A DNA stretch of 64,000 bases from Cristatella mucedo (lineage: Eukaryota; Bryozoa; Phylactolaemata; Cristatellidae), in the NCBI GenBank assembly GCA_009760855.2, contig WPIO01000010.1, positions 310,001 through 374,000 of the forward strand, given 5' to 3'. Every line of letters begins with the position of its first letter. Position 1 is the stretch's first letter. Under the pieces are notes generated by a model that ran no database searches, was not told the origin of the DNA, and saw nothing but the letters and a program-made list of their open reading frames with translations. Of the stretch, positions 10,741 through 22,617 are shown one piece after another. The position numbers were made by a program, and so were the translations under genes.

Positions 10741-11590
10741 TTGGTATTCCTAGCATTGTCTCGAACAGCTCAGCGCGTTCTTCCTCAAGCGCTAATGCGA
10801 ATCTCTCTACTTATTGGTCAAAAGGCCTGCTATAACTCCGGTGGCCAAAATTACGCTTGTCTTTGGAATCCTCACTCAATGTCCAATCAATCCCTATTAA
10901 AAAGCGACTTTACTTCTAAAAAAAAGGCCTCGACATGCTGGCCTTGACTAAAACTTGGCCAAAACAGTAAACTGCCCGAAAATTAAAGACGTAACCCCGA
11001 CTGACTTCTCCTTCTTTCACACTCCTAGATAAATCAAAACTGAAGGTTGAGTCACAGCCTTGCGAGTCTATTGTCTTGATTTCACCCGATAACAACCTGC
11101 CGATGGTGGCAGGTGTCTATAGCTCACCAGATACCGAGTCCTCCTTTATCTCAGATTCCTCCAAAAGTGGAATCTATTTGTTTACCTCCACCTTGTACAA
11201 ATCTCAAATCCTTTGGAGACCCTGCCTTTAGTGTGTATGCTCCCAAAGCCTGAATGTCATTCCCGGCTTATGTCACGACATCTCCTAACTTGACCATATT
11301 TAAAAAAATGAAAAAGTCAACCTTTTTACCACAGCATTTAGTAGGTTTCTGTTATACTTCCTCTATGTGCTTACGCGTGCCGAAACTGTGCATGCTGCCA
11401 CCAACCATGCTTGCATGCCGATCCTGTGCATGTCATCCCTAACCATAGTATCCTTGCTGTTTATTGAGCACGCTAACACCAATCATTCGATCGTGCTTCC
11501 TTTGCAGCAAATGTAAAGTCCCCAGAAAGAGGGTGAGTTCTCTGAGGGTCCTTTATCAAATGTATTATTATTATTATTATATCATTTCAG
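10741..11590 (+). mobile_element. CR1/L2 LINE copy with internal deletion (copy E)
   Basis: The 5' part encodes decayed apurinic-type endonuclease pieces: 'LDMLALTKTWPKQ' (about 10930-10965), a 'TPTDFSFFHTP' segment (about 11000-11030) and 'IVLISPDNNLPMVAGVYSSP' (about 11070-11130). The sequence then jumps near 11170 to the far C-terminal/3' UTR region ('NPLETLPL', 'APKAWNSLP'-like, 11205-11275). It ends in the family tail (11507-11560) plus (ATT)n. The rest of the endonuclease and the whole reverse transcriptase are deleted. Confidence 0.82.
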
Positions 11591-11689
11591 TCCTGTGTGC
11601 AACAAATCAATCTTTTCACATTATGAGTTATTTCAAAATTCATTTTGGTAACTTATCTGACGTCTTCATCACTAAATGTGTGTACTGAC

Positions 11690-12977
11690 TGACTTTTTGT
11701 CCCTTGCGGCTCACGTGCATCCTAATTACATCAAGGATTGCACACTCAACCAAATTTTCTCCTACAACTGCACTTTTTCATCACCAATTATTAACAAATT
11801 CTGCTTATCAGACCATATGTAGATATCATTCAGTCTACAATGTGTGCTCTCCTCCTTATCTAAAATTACCTGTAAATCGCGAAACCACGAGACCCTTGAC
11901 ATCGATGCTGTCCGTGCGAGAACATCTGCTTCGCCTCCACTGCTCAATCCCCCCATCCGATCAGTGATCATTGGTAGATAGCTACAACATGACACTAGCT
12001 GAACTCTCATCATTGGTAAATTGCCACAACATCACACTAGCTGAAATTCTCGAAGAGTTTGCACCAATGAATAGGTACACTGTGCGCCCTCACCCAGATG
12101 GCCAATGGTTCCGACAGACATTAAAGTAGCTAGGTCTACTAACGGCAAGCATGAAAAAATATTAAAAAATATTAGGACTGACTGTTCACCGACAGGCATA
12201 TGAGGCCTAACGAAGATCTTACCAATCGATCCTAGCAAAGTTCGAGTCTGGCTACCATACAAAAAATTGCTGAATCACAGATGCACAATCAAAAAATGCT
12301 GATGTCGACGATCAGCCGTCTCCGTAACCGCTCCCGGTTTTGCTCCTTACCTAGAGGTTCTTGTAATGATCTAGCTGATCGCTTCTCCAGCTTCGTTGTT
12401 GCAAAAGATCAAGGAGTCCATCCCTCAAATGGCAGCACCCCCGCCCGAGAAATCATGTCGCTCAATTCAATGCAGCACCTTAATGTCTACATTCAAGGTC
12501 ACCAGTGACCTTGTACTGAATTTCATATTCCAATCAAAGAAGACAATTAGTCCTCTTGACCCTATTCCCGCTGCCCTGCTCCGACAACGCATTGATCTGC
12601 TGCTGCCATGCATAACTAACATCTTAAAAATGTCATTAGCCCCAGGTCATGTCCAAGCACATTTAAAAAATGCTGTTGTCAGGCCACTACTCAAGAAAAT
12701 GACACTAGAACAAGAGAACTTGAGCAACTTCCGCTCATACTCCCTTCCACCATTCCTATCACAAACACTGGATTGCACCGTGGATGACCAGCTGAACTCA
12801 TATGTTGAAACTTTAAGCCTTAATATTAAGTTCCAGTCTAGTTTTAGAGCTAATCACTCCACAGAGTTGCGATTGATAAGGGTGCTTAACAACCTGCTTA
12901 GAAATTCAGACCTAGATAGAGTCTCTCTGCTTGTTTTGCTCCATCTTCCGGCAGCTTTTTATATTATCGATCACCAA
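11690..12977 (+). mobile_element. CR1/L2 LINE 5' half: endonuclease C-terminus to RT motif A (copy F)
   Basis: Frames read the end of the endonuclease ('ITNSAYQT'-like and 'LPVNRETTRPL', about 11780-11900). A linker follows, then the N-terminal RT: 'SPLDPIPAALLRQ', 'VVRPLLKK', 'NFRSYSLPPFLSQ', 'FRANHSTELRLIRVLNNLL' and motif A 'AAFYIIDHQ' (about 12395-12975). It stops abruptly at motif A, where a minus-strand LINE 3' tail begins. The 208-codon frame at 12396-13022 is the longest intact piece. Stops and frameshifts elsewhere mark it as dead. Confidence 0.86.
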
Positions 12978-14165
12978 GAACAACAATACATACATTTGCT
13001 ACATTGCCCTCAGAGAACTTAATCCCTTTCTTGGTGTTTTAAATTTGCTGAAAAGGAAGCACGATCGAATGGCTAGTGGTAGCATGCTCAATAAACAATA
13101 ATAATAACATGGATATGGGTGACATGCACAGGGTCAGCATCCATGTATGGTTAGTGGCTTCATGCGCAGTGTCAGCATGCATAAGCACGTAAAGAAAGAA
13201 TCACGGGGACCCTCTAAATGCATGGATAAATATGTTCAGTTTTAGTTTTTTTCAAATGTGGTCAAGTCAAGAAATGTCCTGGCGAAAGTCAAGAGTGAGT
13301 TCCAGGCTTTGGGAGCATACGAACTAAAGGCACGGTCTTCAAAGGATTTGAGGTTTGTACGATGTATAGGTAAACAGTTAGATTCCGAAAATCTGGTGGT
13401 ACTTTGCTTAGCCTGTTGGGAGGTGCAGGTGTGATAGCTAGGCTGGTGCAAAAGAATGAAGGGAGCCAGAAGTGAATGACAAAACTTTTAAGTCGATGCG
13501 TTGCTTGACTGGGACCTAGTGCAGGTCCGTGAGAAGTGGTGAGATGTGGCAACTGCAACGCTCACGACAGATCTGCTTAGCTGCAGAGTTTTGCACTAGC
13601 TGTAAGCGCCTGATTGCACAGATTGCCGGTAGACCAGCAAGCACTGCATTACAGAAGTCAAGGCTCGATATCACAAATGCATGGACTAATTTAGATCTGG
13701 TATTCGTGTCACAACGAGTCCACATTTTAGCAATGTTATGTAGCTGAAATACGCAGACTTGACTGTGGAGCTGAGGAGGTCGTCTAATGTGAGGTCTCTT
13801 TGGAACATGATGAATATATTTCGTGCAGATTCAAGAGTAGATATGCTGGCAGAGCAGATTGTGAGCGTTAACCTTACCAATTTCCAAATCACACTTGGTT
13901 TACCCATAACTAGAAAGTTGGTTTTATCATCATTTAATTTAAGACAGTTTTCTGACATCCATGTGCAGATTTTATCAATACATGCAGTGGGGGGATTTGA
14001 AAGAATTCGATGTGCTGGAGGGCTACGACGACCAAAGCAAAGATGCAACTGAGTGTCATCTGCTTAGAAGTGAAAGCCTAACTTGTGTATGTCGATTATT
14101 GAAGGACGCTGCAGCAATAAAGAGAATCCATATCTTAATACAACAGCCTCATGTCGTTAATGAAT
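12978..14165 (-). mobile_element. CR1/L2 LINE 3' half: RT motif C to tail (copy G)
   Basis: Read on the minus strand, the element starts near 14165 just before RT motif C ('ADDTQLHLCF', about 14068-14035). It runs through 'CTWMSENCLKLNDDKTNFLV' (about 13970-13910), 'RSKLVHAFVISSLDFCNAVL' and 'CHISPLLTDLH' (13690-13520) to the 3' UTR. The family tail lies at 13040-12978, where 'ccctcagagaacttaatccctttctt' is the reverse complement. It is complementary in content to the plus-strand half at 11690-12977 and abuts it. Confidence 0.86.
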
Positions 14166-15764
14166 ACGGCTCCATTATATATATGTAGAGGCGCGATTGC
14201 ACAGTGCCACTCATGGCATGCATCTCTCTTCGAAGCCCAAAGCACAACTGACCTACTGCCACATTATTTGGCTTTATTGCCACCTAACCATAGATTTTGA
14301 CAGGACTGATTCTCAATCATGGCAATGCAAAACCCACGAATAATCTTGAAGCAGTCATAATCTGGCAGATGTACCATCAGTTTCACTGCCCATCTTAAAT
14401 TAATTAATGCGATCCTTGGTGGGATAATATAAGAAACCTAGCACAGCTGACCGTGAGTGTCGTAGGCGTCGGCCCTAGCCTTCGATAACTCGTTAAGCGC
14501 GAGCTTTAATTGATGCAATGTATCTTCAAACACTTTCCTCCTGGCTGTAGTGGCTGCCGGCTTGTCGTCATTTTCCGACGGCTTTCACATCGAGCTAGGC
14601 TTTAATGCGAATTTTGAATCTTAAGGTTTTTAAGACGTTTACTTCATCAGCCCTTCACTTAAATGTCGTAAACGGCCAAGCACTTGTATTTTCAGTTCTA
14701 TCTCGATAAATACCCGAATCAATCTCGAAACTATAATACAGTTACTGGGCACACAAAAAATATGATTACATCTCCATGCACTGCTGTTTAAGTGGTTTAG
14801 ACTGCGGCTTATCAAATTTATTCCAGGTATCGCCTTACAAATCTTATCTCTTCTGTCAGTAAGATAGCCTGTGGGGTAGCCACTATGCAATGAGGTGCTC
14901 AGCAGCTGCAATTCATAGGTCCTAATTATTATGGGTAAGCAGTCTTTTGAAATTTAATTAATTCCATAGCACAGGTATGCAATTTTTTTTAAGTTTGATT
15001 AACTACTGCTCCTAAATTCACATAAATTTAGCTGAAGATTTTCCCACTGTCTCATTTGGCAGAGCAAGCAGCCAATTCATCTCTTCATCACCCATTACTT
15101 CGATCTGTACGTGCTTTACTACCGCCCTGATCAAAAGACATGAATCAGAATTATTTTAATCAATATAGTTACATGCAACGAGACAAGCTACAGATGGCTG
15201 CTATGGATCCTGAGTAAATACCCTCTTGTGACACTTTGTGATGTTAAAAACGCAATAAGGCACTAAAGTCCTCTGCTTCAGACGCATCTTAAGAAATTTA
15301 ACTCGCACATAAATGTTGCAGTTCAGAGTGCATCAGACAGTCGTCTTTTTTAGGTCACTTTTAGGTTCATTTATTCACGTACCCTACAAGGTCACTTGCG
15401 CCTAATATCTGTTAGTGCCTTAAAATTCACGTTCGATTGTGGGACATTCCACTCACACCTAGTGAGTTCGCATCACAATGAAAATTTATCACACTGGCCT
15501 TCCAACTCGGAGAAGATTTCCTGTGAAACTTTAGCATTTACTAAGGACATTTTGAATACTATTAGATAATAGCCCCCACACTGAAACAAGGACCAAATTT
15601 TTTAACACTGGGGATAATTACCACAATCGAGAATGTGAGACGAGTGTCAACCGATGGCGATTTTCTGAGAGATGATATGATATACATAAATGATATACAC
15701 GATATGATTTACACATATATATATATATTAATTATCAAGAAAAAGATTTTTAACTAGTATATAA
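14166..15764. other. AT-rich intergenic stretch, no gene recognised
   Basis: I see no domain, SINE or LINE tail here. Short AT runs occur at 14176-14185 and 15714-15729. Confidence 0.5.
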
Positions 15765-18563
15765 ACATTAGCTGGCGGTGCCCTGTCCTGAAAGGGTCGA
15801 GCGTGCTACCCGGGCCTCCCGGTTCAGGAACAGGGACTACACGGCTTCCGAGCCGGTTATAGCGTCGGAGACGCTATTCCGCCTCAAAGCAGTCCCCTCC
15901 GAGCGTGGGATGCCGAGTTCGGTCAGGCAAGTTTCCTTGTCTGGCCACCAGCGGCCGAGAGCCTCGACCACTAAAGGCCTCACCGCTGCCGACTGGTAGC
16001 CAGCGGTCAGGAAAGACAGAGCAATGACTGCATATTTATCGTTCTTGTTCCAGGCCGCCACAATCACAGCATCCTCACTGCTGTCGAATGGCACCGGCAC
16101 ATCCGCAATTACTAAATCAGTGCCGTTGTCAATGACCAGGTCCTGCTTGAGAGCCAGACCACCGGCAAGTGGGAGGGCGCGGCCTGCTGACGTCTAGCTG
16201 GGTGCTGTGGCTGGAAGAGCTCCGATTAGGCGGCCCAGAACCAGGCTGTGTCGGGTCGTAATTGTCATCATCGGCCGGCAGTGGCTCAGTACGTGGCAAG
16301 CGGTCTCCGCCTCCATGCGGCATAGTCAGCAGCTGGTAACCGTTTCAGGGTATGCCCGACCTTTGGCAGTAGCCACTGGTAGCACGCCCGGAACGACCGG
16401 CCAAGAGCCGTGGTCAAGAAGTGACGGTGGATGGCGAATCTGTCGTTGGCCAGTCAGCGGCCGAACCTGCCCTGTGCAGGCTGGGCCACCCAAGCAGGGC
16501 CTTCCACGAGCCTGGCGAACTCTCGAAGCTTCGTGATGACCACTCCTGGCACGATCCAGTGCTCGGTGCCGTCAGGTTCGGTGGACACAGCCAGCACTTC
16601 AGTGCCAGTCTGCGAGAGGCGACAGGAGAGCCGCTTGAGGCACTTAAGCGCGTACGACCATAGTGAAATCGGCCCAACCCTGTTACTAGGGCCGAAGGCT
16701 GCTGGGCTCAGGTATCACGAACTCACCTCATCAGACGATGGAGTTCCATCCAGGCTGGAGACTGCCCGGTCGAGTCTGTGACGGGCGACTTAACGGACGC
16801 ACCCATCGGATGAGCATAGCATGTGACAGGCTTTTGCAGCTCGTAGGGTGAAGGCGTTCGTCCCAAAGAGGATCAAGCCAAACCTGCCCGCAGAGCGAGG
16901 TGCAAACGGGAAATACACAGATGCAAAGCTCGGCAGACCTCACGCGAAGTGACATAGCATAGCTCTATCAGAGCCTTTACGGCTGGTTGCAGAGCGGCCT
17001 CAGGCACAAGCAACGCCCGACAAAGGTAGTCAAGCCGTGGCAGGAGGAAATTCAGCAAGGCGTCAAACTTTTGCCAAGGGGCGAGAAGGCTGGCCTGAAG
17101 TAAGTTAATGTCCCTTGCAATGGAAGAGAAGGCCTGCTCTATTTCAGCCCTAGACACCGTGGGGCTCCAAGGTCGAGGCCACGGACTCAGTCTCCGGCAG
17201 CTCGGGGATCTGCCTGTCGTGCTGGGAATGGCCTTCGCACCCTTTCGGGCGACGACACAGCACTTCGCTGGCAGGAACTGCACGCCCAGCATCGATGCAG
17301 CCTGTTCAACTGCAGACACGAGGGCCTGAAGACCAGAAGACGTTCCTGAAAACAGGTCAAGGTCATCTGCCAAGGCACTGACCGACAGGGAGGTTCCGCC
17401 AAGCTGAAAACAGATCTCGTGCATGGTAGCAGCAAGTCTAGAAACCGGTTCCATCGCCAGATTGAATTGCATTGGTGATAGAGGGTCGCCCTGCCGGATG
17501 CCGGCAGTCGTAGGAAATGCTACCAACGTCTCGTCGCGCCCCTGAAGCTCCAGGAGCGAGCCGATATGCAGGCGCTCAACAAACCGGCAGAATCTCTCCT
17601 CCATTCCGACGTGCTGAACCACACTGAGAAGAGTGACGTGTGGAATGTTGGCGAAGGCATTCCCAAGGTCGAGAAATGCCGAGTACACAACGCCAGCGCC
17701 CTGCTGATCTCTCGCCTCGTCAAAGGCGCTCTTCACAAACAAGGACTGCTCTAGACAGTCCTCCACACCCTGAACAAAGCCCTTTTTGCTGTGGTGACAG
17801 CACCCCACGGCCACCAGCGAACTTGCACAGCCTAGTGGCCAGGCTGCCCGAGAGCAGCTTGTAAAGAGTGGGCAAGAGCGTGATGGGACAGAAGTAACCG
17901 GGCATGCATGGGTAGCCCTTCTTGTGGATAAGGATAGTGAAACGTGTTTTCCACAAGGAAGGGACGTTCCCAAAGTGGAGGCAGTCGTTCAGGATGCACA
18001 CAATGAGCGTCAACCCGGGTCGACGAGGCGTAAGTGGCGATATTGCAGATGGTCAGCTCCCGGAGACGTGTTGCGGGCTCTGCGAAGGCGGGCGGCGACG
18101 TTGTTCTTCGACAGCGGAGACATCAGGTTGGATATCTGAGCCGGGTGAAAATGAATGGTCCGGGCAAGTAGAGACAGTCATTGTCAACAGGTCGGGCCTG
18201 CGACTCAGCCTCCCAGAAAGAGCGGCAGGCTGCTAAGTCACCGGCGAAGTGCGTTGGCGCTGGTAGCAGGATTTCGCGGATGGCCTTGGTGTGGTTGGAT
18301 GGGTATAGGCGTTGCAGATGCGAGGCACACCTTGCGTCCCATGGCCATGGTCCGCTGGATTTAGGGCCGTTCGGTTGAGGTGGCGGAGGCTCAGGACGAG
18401 TGCGGCGGTGCCTTCGCTCGTGATCCTTGATTAGGCATTGGGCAAGTGACAACCAGTCCTCACTTAGAAGAAGGACGAAGGCCACGAAGTCGTGCCATTG
18501 TAAATATACATATGTGTGTGTGTATGTTCGCGTGTAAATGAGGGAAATAGAGATATAATGCAT
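15765..18563 (-). mobile_element. R2-superclade LINE with restriction-like endonuclease, broken
   Basis: Read on the minus strand, the domains follow the R2/NeSL order. (1) A pre-RT region contains 'LQRLYPSNHTKAIREIL' (about 18325-18275). (2) The RT fingers contain 'PSLWKTRFTILIHKKG' and 'PITLLPTLYKLLSGSLA' (about 17960-17840). (3) The RT palm contains 'KKGFVQGVEDCLEQS' (about 17785-17740), 'AFLDLGNAFANIPH', 'GIRQGDPLSP' and the catalytic 'ALADDLDLF' (about 17380-17350). (4) The thumb contains 'LAPWQKFDALLNFLLPRL' (about 17085-17030). (5) A CCHC knuckle 'CRMEAETACHVLSHC' lies near 16325-16280. (6) A PD-(D/E)XK-type endonuclease contains 'LVIADVPVPFD' and 'KNDKYAVIALSF' (about 16120-16010). 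The frame shifts repeatedly and a TGA falls within the CCHC knuckle, so it is a pseudo-element. The surroundings are not ribosomal DNA. Exact ends and target-site duplication are not visible. Confidence 0.9.
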
Positions 18564-19190
18564 GCCTGTACTGGCTAAGGATTTAAAATTCTCTTTCTAA
18601 GAACTTAAGTGTATCAAACCTCTCCGCAAAAATACTCACCAGCCCTCATTTCATAATCCTGAAATGCAGCTGCTGAAATCCGAGTGGATTTTTTCCTGAA
18701 AACTTATAGACTAAAATTAGCATAAATTTCGAGGAAAGGCATAATTTCTGAAGTCGGCATATTTACGTCGCTTCGAGTCAGAATGTCGCGCCAGTAGTAG
18801 TCTGTCGCTAGAACGCTAGAAAACGCCATATGATTGCAGGTGGTGGAAAGACGTCGAAGAGAGGGCCATTGCTCTGAGTGAGTGTGGGGACAGGGGCTGC
18901 AAGCGACCTTAGTAAACCATCTGGTAGACGCGGTTAGAGATTTAATAGGTTGTAACCCGTCATTGCCGAAATCCTTGGTTCAGCTGTTACCTATGCTTCA
19001 GGCTATGAATTAGGCACGTCAGAATATGACTTATATAAGCTCACACTCAAGCACTTCACGATTCGACAACTGAACGAACACAAAGGCTACAACCGTTACC
19101 CCCTGTAATTAATCCTGCCATATGTCAACAAAACATTTCTGCTGGTCAGTCTCGATCAAAGGCTACATCTTATATATAATACATATATAT
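18564..19190. other. Intergenic, no gene recognised
   Basis: Nothing with a recognisable domain. It borders the 5' side of the R2-like element. Confidence 0.45.
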
Positions 19191-19316
19191 AATTCATTCA
19201 TATAGCGCCCCAAGAGAACCTAATCTCTATTCAGGGGCTTCACATATGCCTCGGGGCTCGAGCCCACGACCTCGGTCGGGGCGAGCACCTTAACCGCTAG
19301 ACTAAACCAGCTCGGC
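19191..19316 (-). mobile_element. SINE1 copy (tRNA-derived head, LINE-type tail)
   Basis: Read on the minus strand, an A-box region 'ctggtttagtctagcggttaag' (19315-19285) leads into 'gaggtcgtgg' and a B box 'GGGCTCGAGCCC' (about 19266-19254). The tail then reads 'gaatagagattaggttctcttgggg', matching the 3' end of the CR1/L2 LINEs here. It is almost full length and well preserved. It ends at a TA-rich stretch. Confidence 0.87.
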
Positions 19317-20639
19317 TTTTGAGAAGCCTCGCACCCGGAGAGTATACGGGAGTGATCGGTCAGAGGAGTTGTATGCTCGCTGATACGACGAGACCAAATC
19401 AGAGGTTCTCACAGCAAAAAACGGTCAGCCATATTGATCTCGTATTGCTACTGTCATTTGTCATGTTCGTACTCTTATTTAGAGGGAGCGATGACACGCT
19501 TTTTAATATATCAATAGAGGAGCGTTAAAGTACTCCGAGCGTGCTTAAAGAGGATTGCAGATCTTGCACCAAGACCTTGCAGTACTGTCAGGTTCGGCTG
19601 AGAGGTCGTCGGATCTTTAAAAATGGTGTCGCTCCGGATGGGTCTCTAAGACGTTTTTACCAAGTTTCCCGGCCAACTTTTGCCTTTGAGACAACAGGGT
19701 CTGTAATGCGCACACCACAGATACCAACTGGTCTGTGTGGCATAATAATGTCAAGTGGGAGCCAGAAGTGGGCCCAAGGAAGCTGACAGCGCTACCGCCA
19801 GGCTACTGGACGATCAAATTGGGCTTTATGAAACAATTCTTTACAGCTTTAGACAAGCACTAGGCAGCCTTTGAGTAAACTTGACGCTTCTTCTCTAAGC
19901 TGTCTGATTCAAAGGTCAAAGCCGGTGTTTTTATAAGAAAATCTTTAGATAGAATATCGTTGATTGCAATTAATTCTACGGGAAACTCACTATCAGCGAC
20001 ATCTTCATCGCAGTGTTTCGGGGATTTCTACATAATTCTATATCATCGATGCTCATCTTAGTGAATTCAAGGACAGAATGAGGGTTCACTCTGAGCAGCA
20101 AGGCGAACGTTTACACAAGCATTTTTATTAGACTGTCAAAATCGTCACTAAGGTTTGAATAAAGAAAACATGCAGGGGGGGCCAACATTTGATCGCTGAG
20201 TTGCAGCCAATTGCCTTTAAGTAAGCTTATGATCTTTTGAAGCTCGACAGTCCGCGTGTGGGTTAAAAAAACTTTTTTCTCAGACTCTGACTTTGACCCG
20301 TATTCTGCATGCCGGGAGGGGGGGGGCTCGCTCATATTTGAAGTTAAAAGATATGCCTTTGGATGACCTTCTGAATATGGCCCACTACCACAATACCTTT
20401 TAAATAGTATTAGAATTTGATTCTGAATTTGGTAGATCTCAGCTAATGGGCTTGACGAAAACTTTGCCTTTAATTGATAGACGGTGGTGTATCTTTTTTT
20501 TATGAAAACTTGTCAAACATTGTCCAGTCATGTAAGATTAGTTAGGGAAATTTCTTTACAAAGTACAGGGAATTGGAATGAGAAGTGTAAACGAATTTAT
20601 TTCTAATTTCATCATAGTTTCAGAATTTATTTAAATTTA
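19317..20639. other. Intergenic, no gene recognised
   Basis: An open minus-strand frame at 20111-20335 and plus-strand frames at 19319-19786 have no recognisable family. A G-run lies at about 20317-20326. Confidence 0.4.
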
Positions 20640-20835
20640 TTTCTCGGCACTTAGCATATGCTGGAAAGAAGTGAGTCGATTGGGTAGTCACAACGAGTCC
20701 AATTACAGCATGCACGAGCACATAAAGGGAAATCGCGATAACCGAGCAAATTCAGTGAGGCACATGTGGGCTTCTTTTTAAATGTCCTCACGTCATAGTA
20801 TATCTGGATGTCATATGAAATTGTTGACGCTATAC
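20640..20835 (-). mobile_element. CR1/L2 LINE 3' end relic
   Basis: The words 'ggcacttagcatatgctg', 'agcatgcacgagcacataaa' and a degraded 'tttaaatgtcctcacgtca' follow the order of the minus-strand LINE 3' UTR seen at 48.24-48.49 kb. The tail hairpin is only partly kept. Confidence 0.5.
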
Positions 20836-20955
20836 TCAAAGCATATATGCCGGTGCATTTTCTGCAGTTCACCACCTAAAACTGAATGCCGTTAAGTGCC
20901 CTTCTGCCACCCTATAAACAAAGATGCAGATCAGTAACTTATCTTAACCTATTTA

Positions 20956-21282
20956 TTGATAGATTACTTAGACAGATCGATGACTAAGCCAAGGAGGGGG
21001 CCATACTTAATTTTTCCAGAAATAGCCCATCTCGAGAATCATCTCGGTCAGCAAGCCGCGTACCACAACCTTTTTCAGGTTAGTCCAAGAGAACCAGGGC
21101 AAATGGAACGATGCTTATATTATTTCATGGTAAGAAGGAACGCCGAGCTCTTAAAGAGATTATACTTACCCGGTCCGATTAATCCTTACGATTACCGAAA
21201 TGGAAATATCTTTTTGAGCTTCCTTCAGCAGCTAGCTTCAAAAATACATTGTTTCATCTCCAGTCTTGTTAAAAGAAAGTAA
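20956..21282 (+). other. Unassigned open frame, 108 codons
   Basis: An open frame with an ATG at 20956 and ordinary amino-acid composition (not low complexity), for example 'GQMERCLYYFMVRRNAELLK'. I do not recognise a family. It could be a fossil of a mobile element, an exon of an unknown gene or chance. There is no supporting context. Confidence 0.15.
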
Positions 21283-21480
21283 TTATGCCAATATATTTAT
21301 GCCACTTGAAAGCTTTTGCAAGCACTGCTGGCAATCACTTCAATAAGTACAAAATGAAAGGAGAGTGCGCCACCTGCCGGGCACTAATCAAGGCGTGTCA
21401 CGCGATTTCACTTGAATATTAAGGCACCCACCTTCGCTTCACTTATCTTTCGTTCAATGAGCCTCTGCTTATCAGTCTAC

Positions 21481-21578
21481 ATGCAATTACAGCACTAAAC
21501 CATAGCTATCCGTGCAAGACAGACTATACATGCAATTACAGCACTAAACCATAGCTATCCGTGCGAGACAGACTATAC
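21481..21578. repeat. Near-perfect 49-bp tandem duplication
   Basis: Two adjacent 49-base units (21481-21529 and 21530-21578) differ at one position (cgtgcaagac versus cgtgcgagac). The low divergence indicates a recent duplication. Confidence 0.95.
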
Positions 21579-22555
21579 ATCACCGAAAACTTAGTGTTTC
21601 ACCCCCAACCGAGGTAATTGTCAAACTCACTCCCATGAGCATCTGCTCGTGTTCTTCACAGGTGCAAAATTCGGACAGCATTTGTGCCTGTCTGTCGTGA
21701 GCATCCCAACTGCCACTTTGCACTTTGCACTTTGCTCCTGCAGTGCCCTGCCACTGGCTTCTCAATAAGTAGGGCATCAATTTCAAGCTCCTAACTAACT
21801 CCCCCTTTAACGCCCAGTTACATTCTCTTGCTCAGGCTTGTCGATCTGTAACACTTTCCCGTCAAGACTTCCAACGCTACACCTACGCTAATCCGCTAGT
21901 TCTGTTCGTGAAGAACTGATAATTCTGTTCGCCTCCGAAGAAGCTTGAAATCCGTGTTCTCTTCACAAAGTTTGCTCTATCCGCGTGAAATTTCTCAAAT
22001 ATATTTAAAGTTTAAGCATACTAAAATTGTGTCTTTTATAATTACTAAGCAGTTGACACGTTTCCTTTACATTGTCTTAAAAGTGCCTATTGCACACTTC
22101 AAGTGGTAGTGATAGTCGCCTAAGCTCTTCTGCCCCTATATGAATGAGACTGTTGAATCAGCTAACCTTTAGAAAAAGACTTGATTGTCTTAAGACGCAA
22201 TGAGAAATTCTCCAATAATATATTTCTAGTTATTGTTTATTAAGAGCGTCTAAACGAAAGTCAGGAGTAGCAACGGAAAGCATGAGCTGGTGCGATGGTC
22301 ACAGGATAGCCAGTCGCCCTGGCTTTCTTATAATTATTCTTATAATTACTTTCTAATAATTTTCTTATAATTTCGGGGGGGCAGCTGTATGCTTCTACGG
22401 AGTCAGTCAGCCACGTCTGCCATGTACTGCTATGCCGTCTCTACAGAGCCCTGAGACATCGTCGTAAAAATAGGAACACCTGGGATTGCCCACCTGAGAT
22501 TGCAGAGCTTGAGCACTGGCAGATCGGGACGGAAGCTAGCGATCAAGCGTAAGCC
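21579..22555. other. Intergenic, no gene recognised
   Basis: No recognisable coding or repeat unit except short duplicated AT words near 22325-22370. Confidence 0.45.
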
Positions 22556-22575
22556 ACCGTGGCCGAGTCGCTACT

Positions 22576-22617
22576 GGGGGGGAGGGGGGAGGAGGGTCGC
22601 CCCCTCCCCCCTCCCCC
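22576..22617. repeat. G-run/C-run inverted repeat
   Basis: Left-arm G runs of 7, 6, 2 and 3, separated by single A residues, face a right arm of C runs of 5, 6 and 5 separated by T. The spacer is about three bases. The arms are almost exactly complementary, and each strand alone could also form a G-quadruplex or i-motif. Confidence 0.85.
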
